A DNA stretch of 36,782 nucleotides. Origin: CAZYTX01 sp964650485. Its GTDB lineage: Bacteria; RBG-13-61-14; DATKZS01. Each line of letters starts with the position of its first letter. Within the stretch, counting starts at the first letter, position 1. This document shows, piece by piece, positions 31,556 to 36,782 of the stretch. Under the pieces are notes generated by a model. The model searched no databases, was not told where the DNA came from, and saw nothing but the letters and a program-made list of their open reading frames with translations. The stretch is from contig CAZYTX010000034.1 of assembly GCA_964650485.1 (NCBI GenBank), positions 1 through 36,782 on the forward strand, in the 5' to 3' direction. A program made the translations under genes and the position numbers.

Positions 31556-32650
31556 TCACGCTTGAGGCGTGTACCCGCCGAAATCTCGCGCGGCCTCCAC
31601 CATGGCGATGTAGTTTTCCGGCTTTACCCCCGGGTGGATGGAGTTCGAGGAGCTCAGTATGTAACCCCCGCCGGTTGCCGCTTTTGAGATGGTCTCCTTT
31701 ACGGCGTCCCTTACATCCTGGGGCTCCTTGAAAACCAGCAGATAGCTGCAATCAATGTTGCCCATTATGCAGAGTCTGCTTCCGAACTCCTTCTTTACCT
31801 CGCCTATATCCATGCACTGCGGCTGTATGGGATGGATGCCGTCGAACCCCGCCTGCATCAGGTTCGGTATCAGGGGCTTTAAGTTGCCGTCGCTGTGTTT
31901 TATGATCTTCTGGCCCCTCTCATGCACGAGGTCCACGATCTGTTTGTGAAAGGGGCCGATATACTCATCGTAATGAGCTGGACTCATTATGGGTCCCTGG
32001 TTGAAAGCCAGGTCTCCGTCCATGACAATGAAGTCTGCTCCCTTGTCAAGCGCCTTTTCCACAACCTCCAGGCAGTAATCTGTGACAATGCGGGCGAGGT
32101 CGCGGACCAGGCCGGGGTTAATGTAATAGTCAACCAATAGCTTCTCCATGGCCCCTCTCAATGCCCAGGAGAGCTTGAAAGTGGCCTGCATGTCAAAGGC
32201 CACCGCCCGGTCCGGGAGCATGCTCCTGAGCACGTCCAGCATGACGAAGTCCGGGTCTTCAGGCTTGCGTATGCGGAAGCCCTTGAGGTCGGAGGCATCG
32301 TTTATGGGACCCTGTATGGGCATGGGCTCGCCCACCTGGCTCAGGTGGTGCACCACACCCATGGCGTCCTTCATATGGGTGTCGGAAAGCCTCTCTCTCG
32401 GGATCAGTCCAATGGCCGTCACCCCTTCCACTCCCAGCTCTCGGATGAAGGTAACCAGCGCGGTCAAGGTCTTGAACCTCTCCTGGTCGCTCATGTCCAT
32501 GGCCAGCTTGGGCTCGGGCAACTCCTTTTCATCCATGAAGTGCCTGGCTATTCCTATTATGGACGGCTCGTTGAAAGCGAGTTCCCACAAGGGCACTGCA
32601 TCCGGCTCCTCCCGTTCCAGGGCGGTCATGATCCTTTGTTTGAGTTCCAT
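31556..32650 (-). CDS. Uroporphyrinogen decarboxylase / MtaA-family protein
   Basis: A 364-residue member of the UroD superfamily, which includes HemE and corrinoid-linked methyltransferases such as MtaA and CmuA. The ATG at 32650 has GGAGG 7 nt upstream; the frame is open further upstream without a better site. Visible blocks are FNQGPIMSP, HSDGNLKPLIPNLMQAGFDGIHPIQPQC, IMGNIDCSYLL and GGYILSSSNSIHPGVKPENY. The true HemE N-terminal RQAGR motif is absent. The MtaA-type zinc site HxC is HSD here, so the usual zinc-Cys ligand is not conserved. A methyl-transfer role on corrinoid or CoM-like substrates is plausible given the corrinoid genes nearby, but not established. Confidence 0.8.
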   Translation of the reverse strand: MELKQRIMTALEREEPDAVPLWELAFNEPSIIGIARHFMDEKELPEPKLAMDMSDQERFKTLTALVTFIRELGVEGVTAIGLIPRERLSDTHMKDAMGVVHHLSQVGEPMPIQGPINDASDLKGFRIRKPEDPDFVMLDVLRSMLPDRAVAFDMQATFKLSWALRGAMEKLLVDYYINPGLVRDLARIVTDYCLEVVEKALDKGADFIVMDGDLAFNQGPIMSPAHYDEYIGPFHKQIVDLVHERGQKIIKHSDGNLKPLIPNLMQAGFDGIHPIQPQCMDIGEVKKEFGSRLCIMGNIDCSYLLVFKEPQDVRDAVKETISKAATGGGYILSSSNSIHPGVKPENYIAMVEAARDFGGYTPQA

Positions 32651-32820
32651 GGTCTTCCTCCCAAAAGCATGTCTCCACAGGTCACTTTCATATTCTAGCG
32701 CAATTATCAATCCAGCACTAAAAAGCTTTTAAAAGATTGAGACCGCCTTGCGCACGGCAGCTTTATCTTAAACCCGGGGGAGAAGGTTACCCGGCATAAA
32801 GGGTTTCAAGGAGGCCGCGC
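32651..32820. other. Intergenic stretch before the transposase fragment
   Basis: I see no gene here. It contains the region upstream of the UroD-family gene and sequence that may be further transposase remnant, too decayed to read. Confidence 0.4.
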
Positions 32821-32961
32821 GCTCGAGTTCAAGCCTGCGTGGACCGCTGGCAGATCGAGCTGTTTTTCAAGGCCCTGGAGCAGGACCTCAAGGTCAAGAC
32901 CTTTTTGGGGGCGACTCCTAACGCGGTTAAGGCACAGATTTGGACAGCAGTGAAGAGATAT
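32821..32961 (+). pseudogene. Fragment of an IS4-type transposase, C-terminal part
   Basis: In frame with 32839 the sequence encodes DRWQIELFFKALEQDLKVK followed by TFLGATPNAVKAQIWTA, the conserved block around the catalytic Glu of IS4-family DDE transposases (usually WxIELFFK...KTFxGTSxNAVKxQIWTA). Nothing of the catalytic Asp blocks is present upstream and the end is lost at the carbamoyltransferase stop. It marks an old insertion between the UroD-type gene and the carbamoyltransferase gene. Confidence 0.85.
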
Positions 32962-32972
32962 ACTTTAACAGC

Positions 32973-34787
32973 TCAGTCCGGCGGGAACTCCTTTTGCCAG
33001 TCCACCTCTTCCTCCCATTCCGGCTGGTCCTTCTTGTCCAGGAGGAAATTACCCATGACGAGGCAGTCCATTCGGGTGCGCATGAAGCAGCGATAGGCCT
33101 CTCCGGGCGTGCAAACTATGGGCTCGCCCCGCACGTTGAAGCTGGTGTTTATAATCACCGGGCAGCCGGTCATGTCTTCGAACGCCTTGATCATGTCGTA
33201 GTAAATCGGGCTGTCTTCCCGCTTTACTGTCTGGAGCCTTGCCGAGCAGTCCACGTGGGTTATGGCCGGGACCTGGGAGCGGGCCACCTTGAGCTTGTCA
33301 AGGCCAGCCGCGGCAAGCTCGTCGTCGGTAAGCTCCCTCCTGCGCTCGGGACGCACCATGGCGGTGAGCAGCATGTAGGGCGACTCGCGATCAATCTCGA
33401 AATAGTCCGGGGCCCGCTCCAAAAGCACGGTGGGGGCGAAGGGCCGGAAGGACTCGCGGAACTTGATCTTCAGGTTCATGAGAGACTGCATCTCCGGGCT
33501 TCGGGCGTCGCCTATGATTGACCTCGACCCGAGCGCGCGCGGCCCGAACTCCATCCTCCCCTGGAACCATCCCACCACCTTGCCCTCGGCAATCAGCCGG
33601 GCGGCGGTCTTTGGCGCCTCATCCGCGGCCAGCCTGCGGAAAGGCATGTCGTTCTCGACAAGGAATCGCTCGATCTCATCGTCCTGGAACCCGGGGCCTA
33701 AAAAGCTCGCCTTCTGCCTGTCTTCGCCCTTCACATAACGCTCGTTGCCAAGGTAGCAGTGCCAGGCGTAAAGTGCAGCGCCCAATGCGCCGCCGGCGTC
33801 CCCCGCGGCCGGCTGTATCCATATGTCCTCGAACGGCCCCTCCCTGAGCAGCCTCCCGTTGGCAACGCAGTTGAGCGCCACGCCCCCGGCCAGGACCAGC
33901 CTTTTCATGCCAGTCTGCTTTTGCACGTGGGCCGCCATCTTCAGCATGATCTCCTCGGTCACCGCCTGTATGGAGCTTGCAAGGTCCATCTCCCGCTGGG
34001 TAATGGCCGTCTCCGGCTTGCGCGGCGGCCCGCCGAAGAGTTTGTCGAACCTCCCGTTGGTCATGGTGATCCCCACCATGTAGTTGAAATAATCAAGGTT
34101 CAGCCTGAATGACCCGTCGTCCTTTACGTCAATGAGCTCGCGTTTTATAACGTCCACGTATCGGGGATCGCCGTAAGGGGCGAGGCCCATGAGCTTGTAC
34201 TCGCCCGAGTTGACCTTGAACCCGGTGAAGTATGTGAAGGCCGAGTAGAGGAGCCCCAGCGAGTGGGGGAACCTGATCTCGCGCAAAAGCTCGATGCTGT
34301 TACCGCGGCCGAAGCCGTACGAGGTGGTGGTCCACTCGCCCACCCCGTCCACTGTGATGATGGCGGCCTCCTCGAAGGGCGAGGGGAAGAAGGCCGAGGC
34401 CGCGTGCGAGAGGTGGTGATCGGAGAAGAGCACCGGGACCTGGCCGAACCTCTCCTGGATTATGTCTTTCAGCCACAGCTTTTTCCCCATCCACTCGGGT
34501 ATGCCCACCAGGAAGGAGCGCAGGCCAAGAGGAGCGTACACGAGATACGTCTTCAAAAGCCGCTCGAACTTTATGAAAGGCTTGTCGTAGAAGGCGACGT
34601 AGTCAAGCTCTTCCGCATCGAGCCCGCCTTCTTCGAGGCAGTAGTCTATGGCGCTGTTCGGGAACTCGGGGTCGTGCTTCTTCCGGGTGAAGCGCTCCTC
34701 CTGGGCCGCGGCCATGAGCTCGCCGTCAACAACCAGCGCTACGGCTGCGTCGTGGTAAAAAGACGATATGCCGAGGATAGAACTCAT
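32973..34787 (-). CDS. Carbamoyltransferase, NodU/CmcH family
   Basis: A 604-residue protein. The N-terminal ASKHA/Kae1-like domain starts ILGISSFYHDAAVALVVDG and includes ITVDGVGEW, SGEYKLMGLAPYG and LAGGVALNCVANGRL. The C-terminal YrdC-like part has WFQGRMEFGPRALGSRSII and INTSFNVRGEPIVCTP. These are the landmarks of O-carbamoyltransferases that use carbamoyl phosphate and ATP to carbamoylate sugars or antibiotics. The gene is intact. The start is the ATG at 34787, with no ribosome binding site and a promoter only a few nt upstream. A glycan substrate is suggested by the divergent membrane glycosyltransferase. Confidence 0.93.
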   Translation of the reverse strand: MSSILGISSFYHDAAVALVVDGELMAAAQEERFTRKKHDPEFPNSAIDYCLEEGGLDAEELDYVAFYDKPFIKFERLLKTYLVYAPLGLRSFLVGIPEWMGKKLWLKDIIQERFGQVPVLFSDHHLSHAASAFFPSPFEEAAIITVDGVGEWTTTSYGFGRGNSIELLREIRFPHSLGLLYSAFTYFTGFKVNSGEYKLMGLAPYGDPRYVDVIKRELIDVKDDGSFRLNLDYFNYMVGITMTNGRFDKLFGGPPRKPETAITQREMDLASSIQAVTEEIMLKMAAHVQKQTGMKRLVLAGGVALNCVANGRLLREGPFEDIWIQPAAGDAGGALGAALYAWHCYLGNERYVKGEDRQKASFLGPGFQDDEIERFLVENDMPFRRLAADEAPKTAARLIAEGKVVGWFQGRMEFGPRALGSRSIIGDARSPEMQSLMNLKIKFRESFRPFAPTVLLERAPDYFEIDRESPYMLLTAMVRPERRRELTDDELAAAGLDKLKVARSQVPAITHVDCSARLQTVKREDSPIYYDMIKAFEDMTGCPVIINTSFNVRGEPIVCTPGEAYRCFMRTRMDCLVMGNFLLDKKDQPEWEEEVDWQKEFPPD

Positions 34788-34797
34788 GCAACCAACG

Positions 34798-34826
34798 ATA
34801 ATAGTTCAGGCCGCGGCTTTTTACAA
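34798..34826 (-). promoter_or_regulatory. Sigma70-type promoter of the carbamoyltransferase gene
   Basis: On the minus strand TTGTAA, exactly 17 nt, then TATTAT. Predicted transcription start is about 4 to 6 nt before the ATG at 34787, so the message would be nearly leaderless, in agreement with the missing ribosome binding site. Confidence 0.55.
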
Positions 34827-34890
34827 TATATTCTTATGCCTTTAGGGACTTTCCTTCCCGGCCCGGTTATTATCTGGTATCATTTTTGGG

Positions 34891-36609
34891 ATGCACGCGG
34901 AAAGAAAGCCTGCCCTCTCGTCCGGGCTCAAGCGGGTGCTGTTCGCGCTCACGCCAATGGCGGTGTTCGCCTGGGTGTGCGCCTGGATAATAAGTTTCGC
35001 GCCCACGCTCATAAACGACGAGTACGCTGCCATTGACTATTTCTACCGTATAATGAAGAGGGGCGAGACATTCCCCACTCCTGATGATTCCCACAAGCCC
35101 TTGTCCGTTCTCCTGGGCTTTTTCTCGTGGGCGTCCGAGTCTCCTCTTGGCTACGAGGTGTCAATGGCCGCGTTCGCCGCGGTCATGGTGGTGGCCTTGT
35201 ATCTGGCGGCGAGGGAGGAGCTTGGTCCTGGCCTGTCAGCTCTTGCCACCATTGCCGCGGCGGTGAACCCCGGGCTCATGCACTACGGGGCCCTGGGGTC
35301 CACCATCATGCCCTTTTGCGCTCTCGGTTTTGTGGCCGTGGTGCTGGCCCTGCAGCGCGAATCCCGGCCCCGGGCCATCTGGGGCTACTCGATATGCATG
35401 CTGGTGTCAGGGCTGCTCCGGCCGGAGTCGTGGCTGTTCGGCATAACCATGGTGGTCTGGTGGTGGCCGGGCAGGGACCGCAAGGCCTGGCTGAGGCTTA
35501 TCGCTGCGGGTTGCATCATGGCGCTTGGCCCGGTCATATGGTTCGGCAAGGACCTCATCATAAACGGGGACCTGTTCCACGGTCTCAAGCTGGCGGTAGA
35601 GGTGAAGGAAGTGTCCACCTCGATAACCTACTCTGCCTGGCAAAGCCTGTCCTTTGTGCCCGTGCGCATAGCCAACCATATCTCCCGGCCAATTGCTTTG
35701 GCCGGGGTCGCGGGCCTTGTGCTCTTCGTGCGCGACAAGGGGATCAGGCAGGGGCTTTCGCATCCGTTCGTGCTGCTCCCGCTTCTCATCACCGCTTACG
35801 TGTGGTTCATAATCTACAAGGGGGTGTACCCGGTGCAGCGCTACTACTACTTTGACTCGCTCGTGTTACTGGTGTTCGCCTCGCACCTTTCGGGCAGGGT
35901 CCTGCCAAAGATTCGGCTCCCTGCAAAGGACCTTTTCGCGTATGCCGCCATGTTCAGCGCCCTGTTTGTAGCGGCCGCGTACGCCTATGCCAGGCCGGGC
36001 GGCTCATCAGACCTCTACTGGATGCTCGCGTGCGCCGGGGCCCTGGCGGTGTTTTTCGGGTTCCTGGGCACCTGGTCCCCGGGGATGCGGGCCCGGTGGA
36101 AGCCTTTGCTGCTTGCGGGCGTGCTGGTGTTCCTGGCTCTTTTCTACGCGGCCTTCTGCTTGCGCTCCTACGAACACAAGCTCTCCGCCCTGGAGCTCGA
36201 GTCCAAGAAGCAGCGGGACATGAAGGCCATCGCCGCGTTCCTGGACAAAAGCATCCCGCCCGGCAGCGGCGATCGCATCATGCTCCCCAACCGCAGGGAC
36301 GAGCAGCTAAGCTGGCTCTTCAGGCACCGCGAGATCCCCGACTCTTCCACCTTCATCCAGGCCTTTTACCTCGAGAACCTGAAGGGCATGCACTTCCTTC
36401 GGCTCGAGCCCGACTGGATCGTGTTCTTCGACCAGGACTTCAACTTCTGGGGCCCGCGCGAGCAGTATGAATGGCTCCAGCACCAGGACCACACCGTGCT
36501 CCGGGGTATCCGCATTGACCTTGCCATGGAGGCGGAAATCGGCAGGGTGTTCAAGGTCACCTATCCCCCGGACTACGGGCCCAGGTCGCCGCTGCCTGAG
36601 ATACCATGA
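34891..36609 (+). CDS. GT-C-type membrane glycosyltransferase
   Basis: A 572-residue protein with about 10 membrane spans. The first periplasmic loop has INDEYAAIDYF (about residues 41-51), an acidic pair at the place typical of GT-C/PMT-like glycosyltransferases that use polyprenyl-phosphate sugars, followed by the span-rich core and a soluble C-terminal domain (about 430-572). The ATG at 34891 has only a weak GGGA ahead. No specific substrate can be named. Its divergent neighbour is the carbamoyltransferase, suggesting joint work on a surface glycan. Confidence 0.72.
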   Translation: MHAERKPALSSGLKRVLFALTPMAVFAWVCAWIISFAPTLINDEYAAIDYFYRIMKRGETFPTPDDSHKPLSVLLGFFSWASESPLGYEVSMAAFAAVMVVALYLAAREELGPGLSALATIAAAVNPGLMHYGALGSTIMPFCALGFVAVVLALQRESRPRAIWGYSICMLVSGLLRPESWLFGITMVVWWWPGRDRKAWLRLIAAGCIMALGPVIWFGKDLIINGDLFHGLKLAVEVKEVSTSITYSAWQSLSFVPVRIANHISRPIALAGVAGLVLFVRDKGIRQGLSHPFVLLPLLITAYVWFIIYKGVYPVQRYYYFDSLVLLVFASHLSGRVLPKIRLPAKDLFAYAAMFSALFVAAAYAYARPGGSSDLYWMLACAGALAVFFGFLGTWSPGMRARWKPLLLAGVLVFLALFYAAFCLRSYEHKLSALELESKKQRDMKAIAAFLDKSIPPGSGDRIMLPNRRDEQLSWLFRHREIPDSSTFIQAFYLENLKGMHFLRLEPDWIVFFDQDFNFWGPREQYEWLQHQDHTVLRGIRIDLAMEAEIGRVFKVTYPPDYGPRSPLPEIP

Positions 36610-36782
36610 AGACAGTCGAAGTCAGCAATTCCGCAACCCCGAAAAGACATCATCATAACTCACTCTTGTCCAAAACAGGACCAGGAAAATTTACCATAAA
36701 GCTAACAAAGGCACGAAGAATTAAAAAGATCAGGAGGATTGATTCAAGGCCTTGGCAAAGTCAACCTGGATTTGGACATGGC
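36610..36782. other. Sequence after the glycosyltransferase to the right edge
   Basis: I see no gene I can support in these 173 bases. An AGGAGG at about 36731-36736 could be a ribosome binding site for a gene that continues beyond the window. The stretch is richer in A+T than the upstream gene. Confidence 0.3.

Overview
The window reads as one scaffold of a GC-rich Gram-negative bacterium, most likely a Desulfobacterota (deltaproteobacterial) genome and probably an environmental assembly. The reasons are a proteobacterial-type GyrB, a TonB-dependent outer-membrane receptor, lipoproteins, corrinoid-linked functions, and a run of exactly 100 N inside a tandem repeat, which is a conventional scaffold gap. 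The lineage is an inference from protein style, not from a search.

Layout. 1-2683 (minus): the start of cinA and pgpA, then a low-GC sugar/LPS-kinase-like gene, then a second perfect copy of pgpA with a broken cinA start. The two copies form a 684-bp perfect direct repeat. 2914-5875 (minus): def and gyrB from a strong sigma70 promoter. 6128-6922 (minus): a short-chain dehydrogenase. 7053-16123 (minus): a tightly packed seven-gene cluster, in transcription order an HprK-like P-loop kinase, a radical SAM enzyme, a large lipoprotein with MopE-type metal-binding repeats and a TolB-like propeller, a McjB-like transglutaminase-fold protein, a PAPS sulfotransferase, a B12-binding radical SAM enzyme and a GalK-like GHMP kinase. 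Four of its junctions are ATGA overlaps or gaps of 2 nt. I do not recognise this combination as a described system, and it is the best candidate for something new here.

16363-20669 (plus): a MOT1-type sulfate/molybdate permease, an SGNH hydrolase with a helical insert, and an acyl-CoA-ligase-like protein with a degenerate ATP loop. 20767-22997 (minus): a Tat-exported sulfatase of the N-sulfoglucosamine type and a secreted protein of unknown function. 23113-30662 (plus): a promoter, a cobalamin riboswitch and an intrinsic terminator, then btuF-btuC-btuD-btuB, a surface beta-propeller lipoprotein placed like Bacteroides BtuG, and a cell-surface protein with calcium-type repeats and a CTERM-like tail. 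Together these look like a complete B12 capture and import operon.

30690-31404 (plus): secG with its promoter, then tRNA-Leu(GAG), the same order as secG-leuU in E. coli. 31556-32650 (minus): a UroD/MtaA-family protein. 32821-32961: a fragment of an IS4-type transposase. 32973-34787 (minus): a NodU/CmcH-type carbamoyltransferase. 34891-36609 (plus): a GT-C-like membrane glycosyltransferase.

Recurring themes are sulfate and sulfation (permease, sulfotransferase, sulfatase), corrinoid use (riboswitch operon, B12-binding radical SAM enzyme, UroD-family protein) and surface-glycan modification (carbamoyltransferase, SGNH hydrolase, GT-C, LPS-kinase-like protein). No CRISPR array, rRNA or intact mobile element is visible. 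Mobile and toxin remnants are present only as fragments.
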